A DNA stretch of 35,643 bases from an uncultured Clostridium sp. (GTDB taxonomy: Bacteria > Bacillota > Clostridia > TANB77 > CAG-508): positions 1 to 35,643 of the forward strand of contig USJO01000010.1 of NCBI GenBank assembly GCA_900555075.1. Direction: 5' to 3'. Positions 1-8,162 of this stretch are shown one piece after another (the stretch's first letter is position 1; each line of letters opens with the position of its first letter). Position numbers and translations under genes: made by a program. Under the pieces are notes generated by a model that saw only the letters and a program-made list of their open reading frames with translations, ran no database searches and was not told the origin of the DNA.

Positions 1-69
1 TTGTTCTTATATTTTTAGTATATATCATTTTTTCTTGCTTTGTCAATCACTTTTTTATTTTGTAGGGCA

Positions 70-726
70 TTATTTCAATTTAAATATTCCTGCTTTAATT
101 TTTATACCTGCTTTTTTAAATTTTATTTCGTGTTCTGTTTCTATGTTTTCCCAAAAGTTTGGTTCTTCATTTAGATTGTATGTTATTTTTATTGGCTCGA
201 ACCCCTCTGCTTTAAAATATTCTAGGCTTTCTTTAAATAGTTCATCATCATCTGTTTTGAAATATATTTCCCCTTTTGGTTTTAAAAACAGCTTATATTT
301 TTCTAGTTGTCTTGTGTGTGTCAATCTTCTTTTTTTGTGTCTTGGTTTTGGCCAAGGATTGCAAAAATTTATGTATATTCTTTCTATGTTGTCTGTTTTA
401 TCTAATATGTTCGTTATTGCTTCAACGTCATATCTTGTTAAGGCTATGTTCTCTATTTCCTGACTTTTGAATTCCTCAATTATATTCCTATTTGCTATTC
501 CTAATATTGTATCTATTAAGTCTACTGCTATATAATTTATTTTTGGATTTTGTTTTGCTGCTTTTTTTACAAAGTATCCCTTTCCACAGCCTAATTCTAA
601 ATGAATTGAATTTTCTGGATTTTTAAATACTTCTTTCCAATGCCCTTTATTATTTTCTGGCTTTTGTACATAAAATTTACTTGCAGCTAGCTCTTCCTTT
701 GCCCAGGGTTTATTTCTAATTCTCAT
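70..726 (-). CDS. trmB: tRNA (guanine-N7-)-methyltransferase TrmB
   Basis: Predicted SAM-dependent enzyme that methylates N7 of G46 in the tRNA variable loop. The 218-residue length is normal for the family. The SAM-binding loop ELGCGKGYF lies near residues 44-52. The family block NPWPKPRHKKRRL follows near residues 123-135 and supplies the substrate-binding residues. The C-terminal ETEHEIKFKKAGIKI matches the usual TxYExKFxxxGxxI ending. The ATG start is preceded by AAGGAG with an 8-base gap. A TTGAAA-17-TATAAT promoter sits upstream and diverges from cdd. No operon partner is visible on this strand. The family call is secure; the activity itself is inferred from family membership. Confidence 0.97.
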   Translation of the reverse strand: MRIRNKPWAKEELAASKFYVQKPENNKGHWKEVFKNPENSIHLELGCGKGYFVKKAAKQNPKINYIAVDLIDTILGIANRNIIEEFKSQEIENIALTRYDVEAITNILDKTDNIERIYINFCNPWPKPRHKKRRLTHTRQLEKYKLFLKPKGEIYFKTDDDELFKESLEYFKAEGFEPIKITYNLNEEPNFWENIETEHEIKFKKAGIKIKAGIFKLK

Positions 727-747
727 TTTGTATACTCCTTGCCTTTT

Positions 748-776
748 ATTATACGGTATATTTTATTATTTTTCAA
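748..776 (-). promoter_or_regulatory. Sigma-A promoter of trmB
   Basis: Minus strand: -35 TTGAAA (771-776), 17-base spacer, -10 TATAAT (748-753), about 20 bases before the trmB start. It abuts the cdd -35 box, so the two promoters stand back to back. Confidence 0.7.
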
Positions 777-805
777 TTGCTTTTTTTAGATTTATATAGT
801 ATATT
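777..805 (+). promoter_or_regulatory. Probable promoter of cdd
   Basis: Plus strand: TTGCTT (777-782), 17-base spacer, TATATT (800-805), ahead of the AAAGTGAGG ribosome site of cdd. Its -35 box directly adjoins that of trmB. The match is weaker than the trmB promoter. Confidence 0.45.
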
Positions 806-832
806 ATAAGTAATTTGAAAGTGAGGTTTTTT

Positions 833-1225
833 ATGGGTTTAGATGAAGTTATAAGAATTGCCAAAACAGTTCGTAAAAATGCTTATGCGCCTTATTCTAG
901 TTATTATGTTGGTGCTGCTTTGGTGTGCAAGAATGGAAATGTTTATTCTGGATGTAATATTGAAAATGATGGCATAATGTCTATTTGTGCTGAAAGGGTT
1001 GCTTTTTCAAAAGCCATTTCGGAGGGTGAACGTGATTTTGATTACATTGTTGTTTGTGCTGGTCCTGACATAAGTTCTTTAGGCAATTGCTCTCCTTGTG
1101 GATATTGCAGACAATTTATGCACGAATTCGTAGATAAAGATTTTAAAATTTTCCTACTTAATGAAAATGATGAGGCTCTGATTTATCATATTGATGATTT
1201 ATTGCCACATTCTTTTAAACTATAA
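833..1225 (+). CDS. cdd: Cytidine deaminase
   Basis: Zinc-dependent deaminase of the pyrimidine salvage pathway, converting cytidine and deoxycytidine to uridine and deoxyuridine. The 130-residue product matches the small homotetrameric bacterial form. Zinc and catalytic residues lie in CAERVAF (Cys52, Glu54) and PCGYC (Cys89, Cys92). The N-terminal NAYAPYSSYYVGAAL segment is the conserved substrate-side motif. The ATG at 833 is chosen because AAAGTGAGG precedes it by six bases. An in-frame TTG at 815 would add six residues but has no ribosome site. The gene is monocistronic and ends at a bidirectional terminator facing the CofE-like gene. Confidence 0.96.
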   Translation: MGLDEVIRIAKTVRKNAYAPYSSYYVGAALVCKNGNVYSGCNIENDGIMSICAERVAFSKAISEGERDFDYIVVCAGPDISSLGNCSPCGYCRQFMHEFVDKDFKIFLLNENDEALIYHIDDLLPHSFKL

Positions 1226-1233
1226 AACAAAAA

Positions 1234-1268
1234 AATTGTGTTGAACAAAATTCAACACAATTATTTTT
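1234..1268. terminator. Bidirectional intrinsic terminator between cdd and the CofE-like gene
   Basis: Perfect 12-bp stem AATTGTGTTGAA (1234-1245) / TTCAACACAATT (1251-1262) with a CAAAA loop. T-rich runs follow on both strands, so it can end both convergent transcripts. Confidence 0.9.
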
Positions 1269-1275
1269 TTATTTA

Positions 1276-2472
1276 TTACTCATTTGATAAATTATCAAAA
1301 TATCCTTGAATAAACACTACTGGAGTTCCTTTATCTCCACTACCTGAGGTTAAATCTGAAAGTGACCCTAATAAATCTGTCAACCTCCTTGGTGTTGTTC
1401 CTTGGGTTTCCATCTTTCCCTTTAGGTTTTTATCTTTATTTTTAATTTCTTTTACTAACGCTTCCTTTAGTTCATCTCCTCTTAGTGTTGCAAATTTATT
1501 ATCAGATAAATATTTTAGTTTTAGTTCATTTGGAGTTCCTTCTAATCCTTCTGTATATGCTGGTGATACTACAGGATCTGCTAGTTCCCAAATTCCTCCA
1601 ACTGGATCTTTAAAACCTCCATCTCCATAGCACATTACTTCTATATTTTTATCTGTATATTTTGATAATTTTTCCTTTACTTCTCTTACAACTTTTTCTG
1701 GATTTCTTGGAAATAGTTTTACTCTTTCTTCAGTTGATTTATTTGAACCAAGTAAACCATATAATGGGTTATACCCACTATCGTCTATTGATTCTTGTAA
1801 AATTTCATCTAGTCCAAGAACTATATTTCCTCCGTTTTCTTTTAATATTCTTTTTACGTGTTTTCTTGTATGGATGTTTGCTACTAATATGTCTTTGTTG
1901 TATTCTAGTATTGTTTTTATATTGTTGCTAAATACGAAATCTACTTTACAACCTTCTTTCTCTATTATTTCTCTATAACATTCTACCATATTTATTCCTG
2001 TAAAAGGATGTAAATAACTGCCAAATGTTTTATTGTATTCTTCTTCGCTAATAACTGAGTTTAAGTTATAATTACTTTCATACATTAAATCTTCATCAAG
2101 TATTCCATTTCCAACTTCATCATTTGGAAAACTTAGTTGCATTGTTATATGTTTGCAACCTCTTGCAATTCCCTTTAATAGAATAGAAAATCTATTTCTA
2201 CTTAATATTGGGTTAATAAGTCCAATATCTCCACTTGGAAATTTTTTTCTTATGTCTTTTGCAATGTCATCAACTGTTGCATAATTGTTTTCTGCAATGG
2301 CAATTACAGCTTCTGTAATAGCAACTACATCTCTGTCTCTAAATTCAAAGCCCTCGCTTTCTTTTGCTCTTAATAATGATTCTACAACTATAGTGCTTAA
2401 ATCATCATTTGTTTTAATAATTGGGGTTCTTATTCCCCTTACAACGGTGCCTACAGTTCTCATACATATCAC
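1276..2472 (-). CDS. CofE-like gamma-glutamyl ligase family protein
   Basis: The 398-residue protein resembles coenzyme F420-0:L-glutamate ligase (CofE/FbiB N-terminal fold), which adds gamma-linked glutamate to an acidic acceptor using GTP in the F420 pathway. Family-like segments include RGIRTPIIKTNDDL near residues 13-26, DRDVVAITEAVIAIAENN near 46-63 and a CYGDGGFKDPVGGIWELADP block near 282-301. The length exceeds archaeal CofE (about 250 residues), and about 100 C-terminal residues are unassigned. No other F420 gene is present here, and related proteins occur in Firmicutes not known to make F420, so the acceptor is unknown. The ATG at 2472 has AGGATGTG about seven bases upstream. The gene has its own promoter and a hairpin leader. 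Confidence 0.75.
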   Translation of the reverse strand: MICMRTVGTVVRGIRTPIIKTNDDLSTIVVESLLRAKESEGFEFRDRDVVAITEAVIAIAENNYATVDDIAKDIRKKFPSGDIGLINPILSRNRFSILLKGIARGCKHITMQLSFPNDEVGNGILDEDLMYESNYNLNSVISEEEYNKTFGSYLHPFTGINMVECYREIIEKEGCKVDFVFSNNIKTILEYNKDILVANIHTRKHVKRILKENGGNIVLGLDEILQESIDDSGYNPLYGLLGSNKSTEERVKLFPRNPEKVVREVKEKLSKYTDKNIEVMCYGDGGFKDPVGGIWELADPVVSPAYTEGLEGTPNELKLKYLSDNKFATLRGDELKEALVKEIKNKDKNLKGKMETQGTTPRRLTDLLGSLSDLTSGSGDKGTPVVFIQGYFDNLSNE

Positions 2473-2488
2473 ATCCTAAAAAATAAAA

Positions 2489-2524
2489 TATGTTCTTAAA
2501 CGAATTTTCGTAAATAAGAACATA
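2489..2524 (-). promoter_or_regulatory. Hairpin plus U-rich tract in the leader of the CofE-like gene
   Basis: Outer arms TATGTTCTTA (2489-2498) and TAAGAACATA (2515-2524) pair perfectly, and ACGA/TCGT pairs inside. Read on the minus strand it is followed by a TTTTATTTTTT tract and then at once by the AGGATGTG ribosome site. The promoter at 2529-2557 would start transcription at the base of this hairpin. It could be an attenuator, a 5' stabiliser, or the terminator for ltaS. Confidence 0.6.
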
Positions 2525-2528
2525 CTTT

Positions 2529-2557
2529 ATTATGCAATATTTTGAAAAAAAAGTCAA
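2529..2557 (-). promoter_or_regulatory. Sigma-A promoter of the CofE-like gene
   Basis: Minus strand: TTGACT (2552-2557), 17-base spacer, CATAAT (2529-2534). The predicted start falls near 2522, at the foot of the leader hairpin. Confidence 0.55.
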
Positions 2558-2609
2558 TAATTATTTGAAAAAAATTTTATTTTGTAGATAAAATGTCATT
2601 TTTTTCGTT

Positions 2610-4550
2610 TCAATTAATATTAAATATTTTTCTATAATAGTCATAATCTAATATCATTGCTGACATCTTAAATTTTTGGTAGATTATTTTGCTTATTTCT
2701 TCAATATAATTTTCTTCTACTTCTACACCTTCATTTGGTGTAAAGATTCCTTTTACTGAACTGTATCTGCCTTTTTCTGTTATGAAACTTCTGTCGGAGA
2801 AAATTACTATTTGCTCCTTGTTGTTTGATAATATATCATTTCCTATTAGTAGTCTTGAATCATATTCTATTCCAAATAAATTTAGAACTGTTGGTAATAC
2901 ATCTAAACTTGAACATGGTTTTTCTATCTTTATAGGTTTTTCCATACTTCCACTCCATATTAGTAAAGGTGTGTGATGTTTTTCAAAGGTATTGTCTCTT
3001 TCATATGTTGATAATTCGTTTAGTTCTGATAGCGTTAATCCATATGGATAATGGTCTGGGCTTAATACTATTACTGTATCTTCTAGCTTTCCTGCTAGCT
3101 CTAATTTGTTTATTAATTCTCCTATTGCTTTGTCAAGTTCTATTTGTGTTGCTAAATATGCTCTTGCTTTATGTGAATATGGTAAGTCTTTAACTTGTTC
3201 CCAGTTTCTAGTTGCCATACAATTTCCATTTGTAGTATAGTTCAAGTGTCCACTCACTGTCATATAATATGCTAAAAATTTGTCATTATTTATGTAGTCA
3301 TCAACTGTTACATCTATCATTTCATAATCACTATTTGGCCATAGTTTTGTATTCATCCTTTTTTCTAGTCCATTTCCTTTTGCTAAATATGAGTCATATC
3401 CCATTGTTTTTAAATATACATCTCTATGATAATATGTTGCTGTATGATTATGATAGCTGTTTGTTGAATACCCAAGCTTCTTAAATACATTCGCATAAGA
3501 ATATGGCATATAATTTCCTTTTATTTTATATATGCTCCATACTCCTTCTTTTGGTATTAAAGAGGTGTCTGTCATATATTCTCCATCTGCCGTACTTACT
3601 GGAAATAGTGGGGTGTAAAAGTTATCAAATTGAAATCCTTCACTATACAATTTATATAAATTTGGTGTTAGGTCTTCTCTAATTGCAACATTACTTAGTC
3701 CTTCTGCCACAAATACAACTAAGTTTTTACCTTTAAACATACCTGTATACTCATTTTGCTCTGATGGAATTTGATTTGCAAAATATTCATTCATTGTTTT
3801 TACATTTTTATTTTGTTCATTTGCTATTAATGTATCAAAATCTATTTCTGTAATGTTGTATTTTGTTTCTTCTTTTATTGCACCTTCTGGAATTGTTGAA
3901 ACTTCTATTGTAACTTTTTCGTCAAAGCCAAATATTAAACGTTCTAGGTCCAATTTCATTGAGGTGTATAATCCCATTCTATTTGCTGTAACCTTTGGTA
4001 TATGTATGTTATAATATAGATTTTTATTTGAATGGATGCCTTCTATGTTTATAGTATTTATACATACCAAACCTATCATATATACAATCAATATAATTAT
4101 TATTTTCACTAGTATTTCTTTTACTGAATTTCTTTCAAATTTTAAAATTTTAGTTAAATGCAATATTATAAGTAATATAAATGGTATAAAAATTAGTATT
4201 AGTCCAATCCAGTTTTGGCACATCACCTCAAATATTGTTGTCATAAATTCTGCAACTTGTCCACCATTTATAATTGAATAAAATGATAATATTGCTTCAT
4301 ATATTTTGTAATATATAAGCTGTGCTGCCACAATAAAGCTCACACCAAATGTTAGTATATATGAAATAACAACATTTGCTTTTCTTTTTAGTAGTGAAGT
4401 TATAAGATTTAACCCTATTGCTAAAGGCAGTGATAGTAAAATTATTAGTGGTGCTGTTGTTGGAAATGAACCAAATATTAATATTGAAAATATTATTTCC
4501 TCATATATTATAAAAATTATCCAATATGTTAGTTCTTTTAAATTTTTCAT
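2610..4550 (-). CDS. ltaS: Lipoteichoic acid synthase-type phosphoglycerol transferase (sulfatase fold)
   Basis: Predicted polytopic enzyme that polymerises glycerol-phosphate from phosphatidylglycerol on the outer membrane face. Five hydrophobic segments occupy residues 8-170 (about 8-28, 33-55, 60-80, 115-132, 148-168), followed by an extracellular sulfatase-fold domain. LtaS-like active-site residues are visible: Glu283 in VAEGLSN, nucleophile Thr320 in VSTADGEY, His435 in SGHLNY, and Asp499-His500 in SPDHYPYG. The 646-residue length is typical. AAGGGG precedes the ATG by about six bases, and a TTGACA-18-TATAAT promoter lies upstream. It stands alone and diverges from the acyl-CoA ligase. 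An LtaS-family enzyme acting on another surface polymer is possible. Confidence 0.9.
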   Translation of the reverse strand: MKNLKELTYWIIFIIYEEIIFSILIFGSFPTTAPLIILLSLPLAIGLNLITSLLKRKANVVISYILTFGVSFIVAAQLIYYKIYEAILSFYSIINGGQVAEFMTTIFEVMCQNWIGLILIFIPFILLIILHLTKILKFERNSVKEILVKIIIILIVYMIGLVCINTINIEGIHSNKNLYYNIHIPKVTANRMGLYTSMKLDLERLIFGFDEKVTIEVSTIPEGAIKEETKYNITEIDFDTLIANEQNKNVKTMNEYFANQIPSEQNEYTGMFKGKNLVVFVAEGLSNVAIREDLTPNLYKLYSEGFQFDNFYTPLFPVSTADGEYMTDTSLIPKEGVWSIYKIKGNYMPYSYANVFKKLGYSTNSYHNHTATYYHRDVYLKTMGYDSYLAKGNGLEKRMNTKLWPNSDYEMIDVTVDDYINNDKFLAYYMTVSGHLNYTTNGNCMATRNWEQVKDLPYSHKARAYLATQIELDKAIGELINKLELAGKLEDTVIVLSPDHYPYGLTLSELNELSTYERDNTFEKHHTPLLIWSGSMEKPIKIEKPCSSLDVLPTVLNLFGIEYDSRLLIGNDILSNNKEQIVIFSDRSFITEKGRYSSVKGIFTPNEGVEVEENYIEEISKIIYQKFKMSAMILDYDYYRKIFNIN

Positions 4551-4571
4551 ATCTTACCCCTTTGTTAGTTT

Positions 4572-4601
4572 ATTATATATTATTTTGTTTTTTTTTGTCA
4601 A
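4572..4601 (-). promoter_or_regulatory. Sigma-A promoter of ltaS
   Basis: Minus strand: TTGACA (4596-4601), 18-base spacer, TATAAT (4572-4577), about 20 bases before the ltaS start. Both hexamers are consensus. Confidence 0.8.
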
Positions 4602-4765
4602 TGAGTGTAATGCAAAAAATATTAAATATGAAAATTATATTAAGGTCGAAATAAGAGTTAAATTATTTCAGGACAAATGCACGAGACTTTACGTTTTATA
4701 ATACAATTGTAATATTTATGTCAATTAAAAGGGAAATTTTTGATAATCATTTTAATTGATTTTTG

Positions 4766-4795
4766 TTGACTTAATTACTACTTTTGTTATATAAT
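4766..4795 (+). promoter_or_regulatory. Sigma-A promoter of the acyl-CoA ligase
   Basis: Plus strand: TTGACT (4766-4771), 18-base spacer, TATAAT (4790-4795), followed by AGGAGGG at 4808-4814. In the rest of the 271-base gap (4602-4765) I see only AT-rich sequence without clear structure. Confidence 0.8.
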
Positions 4796-4821
4796 AGTGT
4801 TCTATTTAGGAGGGAATATAT

Positions 4822-6495
4822 ATGCAAAAGAACTATGCATTAAATCTTGTCACAAAATTTAATAATATTAACGAAATGCTTGAAATTGCAGTAAAAGAAG
4901 CTGGTGATAAGATAGCATTTAAATATAAAGATAATGGGAAGATAAAAGAGGTTTCTTATAAGGATTTTCAAAATGAAACCATCGCTTTAGGCACTGGTTT
5001 GCATTGGCTTGGTATAAATGATTCTCACATAGCTGTCATTGGAGAAAATTCTTACAACTGGCTTACTGTTTATTTGACTGTTTTAAAAAGCAATTCTGTT
5101 ATTGTGCCTGTTGATAAAGAACTTCCTGTAAAGGATATTATTCATGTTTTGGAACATAGTGACAGTCAGGTTTTATTTTATTCTAAAAAATTCGATAAGT
5201 GTATTGAGGAGTTAGTAGAGAAATTACCTAATATTAAGTATTTTATAGGGTTTGACTCTGCCGAAGATAATGGTAAACTTTTATCTTATTCTAAACTTTT
5301 AAAAAAAGGAAAAGAGTTGTATGAAAGCGGAAATACATCTTATTCTTCTATAAAGAAAACTGATACTAAAAAGTTAAAAATGCTTGTTTACACATCTGGC
5401 ACAACTGGTATGGCTAAAGGAGTTATGCTTTCTGAACATAATTTAGTAAGTAGTGTTTATTATGGTCTTCAAGTTTCTACTGTTTATACTTGTTGTCTTT
5501 CAGTACTTCCTTACCATCACACATATGAAGCTGTTTCAGGCATTTTAGTAGCTCTTCATCATCATTGTACTATTTGTATAAATGATTCCTTAAAAGCAGT
5601 TTTGAAAAATTTGCAATTATATAAACCTGATTATATTTATTTAGTTCCTGCTTTTGCTGAAATTTTCTATAAAAAGATTTGGGCTAATGCTAAAGAAACA
5701 GGTAAAGATAAAATTTTAAAAGTAATGCTAAAGATAAGTAATGGATTAAGAAAAGTTGGAATAGATTTAAGAAAACAATTATTTAAGTCTATTCATAAAG
5801 CCTTTGGTGGCAATTTAATTAAGATAGTTTGTGGTGGAGCCCCTATCAGACCTGAAATTGGTAAGTTTTTTAATGATATTGGATTAAATTTGATAAATGG
5901 TTATGGAATTACAGAGTGCTCTCCTCTTGTTAGTGCTAATAGAGATTTTTTTAATGACTGTGCTACTGTTGGTGTTGTTCTTCCATGTTGTGAAGTCAAA
6001 TTTGAAAATGTAACACCAGAGGGCGATGGCGAAATTTGTGTTAAAGGCGATATTGTAATGATGGGATATTATAAAAATCCTGAACTTACAAAAGAGGTTC
6101 TAGTTGATGGTTGGTTTAAGACAGGAGATTATGGTAAATTTAATGATAAAAATCAATTGATAATAAATGGTAGAAAGAAAAATTTAATAGTTTTAAAAAA
6201 TGGAAAAAATGTATTTCCTGAAGAAATTGAAAATTATATAATGGGAATTTCTTATGTTCAAGAGGTTATTGTGAAGGGTATAAAGGATGATGTTGGTGCA
6301 GAAATTGGTCTTGTTGCAGAAGTATTTTTAAATGATGATAAATTAAAAGAATTAAAAATTATTGATAAAGAAACTTCACTTAAAAGAGATATCGCAGAAG
6401 TTTGCAAGAGTTTGCCTGTTTATAAGCATATTAGTAAAATTATTATAAGAGATAAGGAATTTGATAAAACAACAACAAATAAGATTAAGAGATAA
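4822..6495 (+). CDS. AMP-forming long-chain acyl-CoA synthetase family protein
   Basis: Member of the ANL adenylating superfamily, predicted to activate a fatty acid with ATP and transfer it to CoA. The P-loop-like motif YTSGTTGMAKG lies near residues 189-199, the A5 motif NGYGITECSPL near 368-378, the A7 motif GWFKTGDYG near 432-440 and A8 NGRKKNLIV near 450-458. The catalytic A10 lysine is present in TTTNKIKR at the extreme C-terminus. The 557-residue length is compact for the family. A strong AGGAGGG site lies seven bases before the ATG. It stands next to ltaS but is transcribed divergently; membrane-lipid fatty acid recycling is a guess. A specialised carrier-loading ligase cannot be excluded. 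Confidence 0.9.
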   Translation: MQKNYALNLVTKFNNINEMLEIAVKEAGDKIAFKYKDNGKIKEVSYKDFQNETIALGTGLHWLGINDSHIAVIGENSYNWLTVYLTVLKSNSVIVPVDKELPVKDIIHVLEHSDSQVLFYSKKFDKCIEELVEKLPNIKYFIGFDSAEDNGKLLSYSKLLKKGKELYESGNTSYSSIKKTDTKKLKMLVYTSGTTGMAKGVMLSEHNLVSSVYYGLQVSTVYTCCLSVLPYHHTYEAVSGILVALHHHCTICINDSLKAVLKNLQLYKPDYIYLVPAFAEIFYKKIWANAKETGKDKILKVMLKISNGLRKVGIDLRKQLFKSIHKAFGGNLIKIVCGGAPIRPEIGKFFNDIGLNLINGYGITECSPLVSANRDFFNDCATVGVVLPCCEVKFENVTPEGDGEICVKGDIVMMGYYKNPELTKEVLVDGWFKTGDYGKFNDKNQLIINGRKKNLIVLKNGKNVFPEEIENYIMGISYVQEVIVKGIKDDVGAEIGLVAEVFLNDDKLKELKIIDKETSLKRDIAEVCKSLPVYKHISKIIIRDKEFDKTTTNKIKR

Positions 6496-6515
6496 ATTAA
6501 TTCTTGAAAATTTAT

Positions 6516-6550
6516 CCACAATTTATCCACTTTTAGTGGATAAATTGTGG
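6516..6550. terminator. Perfect 15-bp hairpin terminator carrying DnaA-box-like sequences
   Basis: Arms at 6516-6530 and 6536-6550 pair perfectly around a TTTTA loop. AATTTTTA follows on the plus strand, giving an intrinsic terminator for the acyl-CoA ligase, shared with the convergent DUF308 gene. Bases 6512-6520 read TTATCCACA, the DnaA-box consensus, and 6523-6531 read TTATCCACT. Confidence 0.85.
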
Positions 6551-6562
6551 AATTTTTATGCT

Positions 6563-7105
6563 TTATTTTAGTTTCCATAGCATACTTATACTCTCTGCTA
6601 CATCTATAATTCCTGTTGTAAGTAGTAATATTCCTGCTAGCATTGTTATTGAAATCATCGTTTCAAATGGATCTACAAGTATAATTATTCCTATTGCTAA
6701 TGTGATTAATGATGATATTAATATTAGTACCCAACTTTTTTCATTTACGCTTCTTACATTAAATGAAAGTTGCATTTTTGTTATACTCTTTATTATTATC
6801 CAAATTCCAACTAATACTGGTATTATTGCTATCATAACATTTTTGTTAATTAATATTAGACTTGCAATAATTATTCCAAATATTCCTTCTACTAATGCAT
6901 TACTGTATATTTTTTGTTCTCTATCTGTTATAATATATAGTATTATGCTGAAAATTCCATCTAAAAGTATTCCTATTCCAAATATTGTTACAAATGTATC
7001 TAGCATTGCTACTGGTTTTATTATTAGTAGTATTGCTATAAGAATCATTATGATAGAAGTTAATATTGAGCGTTTTTCATATTTTTTTATGTATTCTAAA
7101 ATCAC
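6563..7105 (-). CDS. DUF308 (HdeD-like) small membrane protein
   Basis: 180-residue protein made almost wholly of hydrophobic helices (about six, for example residues 14-32, 36-57, 70-85, 87-105, 127-143 and 150-168). The repeated hairpin layout and GIGILLDGIFSI-like segments resemble the DUF308/HdeD family. HdeD is linked to acid resistance in enterobacteria, but the function in Firmicutes is unknown. The GTG start overlaps the femX stop codon (GTGA) with GAGGTG upstream, so translation is probably coupled. It is the last gene of the operon maf, ABC, ABC, femX, DUF308. Confidence 0.85.
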   Translation of the reverse strand: MILEYIKKYEKRSILTSIIMILIAILLIIKPVAMLDTFVTIFGIGILLDGIFSIILYIITDREQKIYSNALVEGIFGIIIASLILINKNVMIAIIPVLVGIWIIIKSITKMQLSFNVRSVNEKSWVLILISSLITLAIGIIILVDPFETMISITMLAGILLLTTGIIDVAESISMLWKLK

Positions 7106-8146
7106 TTTTTTTCACCTCTTTTCTTTATTTTGTCTTTTAATAAATTTATTTTAGTATATGCTTTTGTGCTTATATTGAACATTGCATTTATAAATGGATT
7201 GTACACAACATACATTTCATTTATAAATTCCATAAATTCTGGATTGAAGCCTTTTTTAAACTTGTATACTCCGTATTGTGGATCATTTTCGTTCTTGAAT
7301 CCTGATACTCCTCTAAAATCATACCAATCACATTCATTTTCAATTGCCCATTTTATCATTTCCCATTGTATTAAGTAGTTTGGCATTAAATTTCTATGTT
7401 CATTTGAGCTTCCTCCATACAAGTACCAAACTTTATTGCCATAATATATTGGAAGTGTTGCTGCTATTGGTTTTCCTTCATATTCTGCAATGTATATTCT
7501 TGCATGTTCTTCCCCCATTTCATCATATATTTTTTGAAAATATGATAATGGTCTTATGAAGAAATCGTCTCTTGAGCCTGTTGTTTTCATTATATCATAA
7601 AAGATTGGTAAGTCTTCTCTGGTTCCAATTCTAACCTTCACACCTTTTCTTCCTGCTAGTCTTATATTGTATCTGGTTTTTGATTCAAATGATTGCAAAA
7701 GCTCCTCTTCTGTTTTATTTTTCACATTTAGCCTGAATACATATTTAGGTTGTAATACCTGTCCTATGTTTTTTATATTTTTTTTCGTTTTATATCCAAG
7801 CTCTATTATTATTTTTTTAAATTCTTCATCATTTTGTAAAACATCTGGGTCTAGTCTGAATATAAAGGCTTTATATTTTTTGGCTATTTCTCCGAGCTTT
7901 TTGGGTAAGTTCTTTTAAGGTTTCTTTATCGTGTATGCCACATACGAATCCTCTTGGAGCATACATTATATGTCTATTTATAACTGGTAACTTTCTAAGT
8001 AAAATACTCATTGTGCCTTTTATTTCTCCGTTTTTGTCTTTTACAATTATAAATTCATTTTTCCATTCTGTTTTAACTTTTGCCCATTCTGGTGATTGCA
8101 TAAAATTTGTTTTTGGGTTTGTTTGTAAAAATTCTTTTAAATCCAT
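7102..8146 (-). pseudogene. femX: FemX/FemAB-type peptidoglycan aminoacyltransferase, one frameshift
   Basis: FemABX proteins use aminoacyl-tRNA to add cross-bridge amino acids to the lipid II stem peptide. The N-terminal part (MQSPEWAKVK, RHIMYAPRGFVCG) and the C-terminal part (SKTRYNIRLAGRKGVKVR, WYDFRGVSGF, GVYKFKKGF) lie in different frames. The upstream frame runs on to a stop at 7871 and the downstream frame is open from 7917. Removing one A from the sense-strand A5 run (T5 at 7898-7902) joins them into a continuous ELTQKLGEIAKKYKAFIF segment. The repaired protein is about 347 residues, normal for FemX. The ATG at 8146 is preceded by AAAGGAGAAAAC. A GTG at 7725 could start a truncated product. 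Sequencing error, real mutation or slippage are all possible. Confidence 0.88.
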
Positions 8147-8162
8147 GTTTTCTCCTTTTTTA

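Noticed and set aside
1..69. AT-rich left edge as a regulatory region
   Set aside because: It is only the 3' flank of trmB; I see no hairpin, promoter or gene end that can be supported in 69 bases.
35..463. Long open frames opposite trmB and many other genes
   Set aside because: They are hydrophobic Leu/Phe/Ser-rich shadows of AT-rich genes, lack ribosome sites and overlap well-identified proteins completely.
4602..4765. Riboswitch or small RNA between ltaS and the acyl-CoA ligase
   Set aside because: The stretch lies upstream of both promoters and shows no stable paired structure.
6512..6553. Possible replication origin because of the DnaA boxes
   Set aside because: Only two good boxes, both inside a terminator palindrome, with no dnaA/dnaN nearby and no AT-rich unwinding array.
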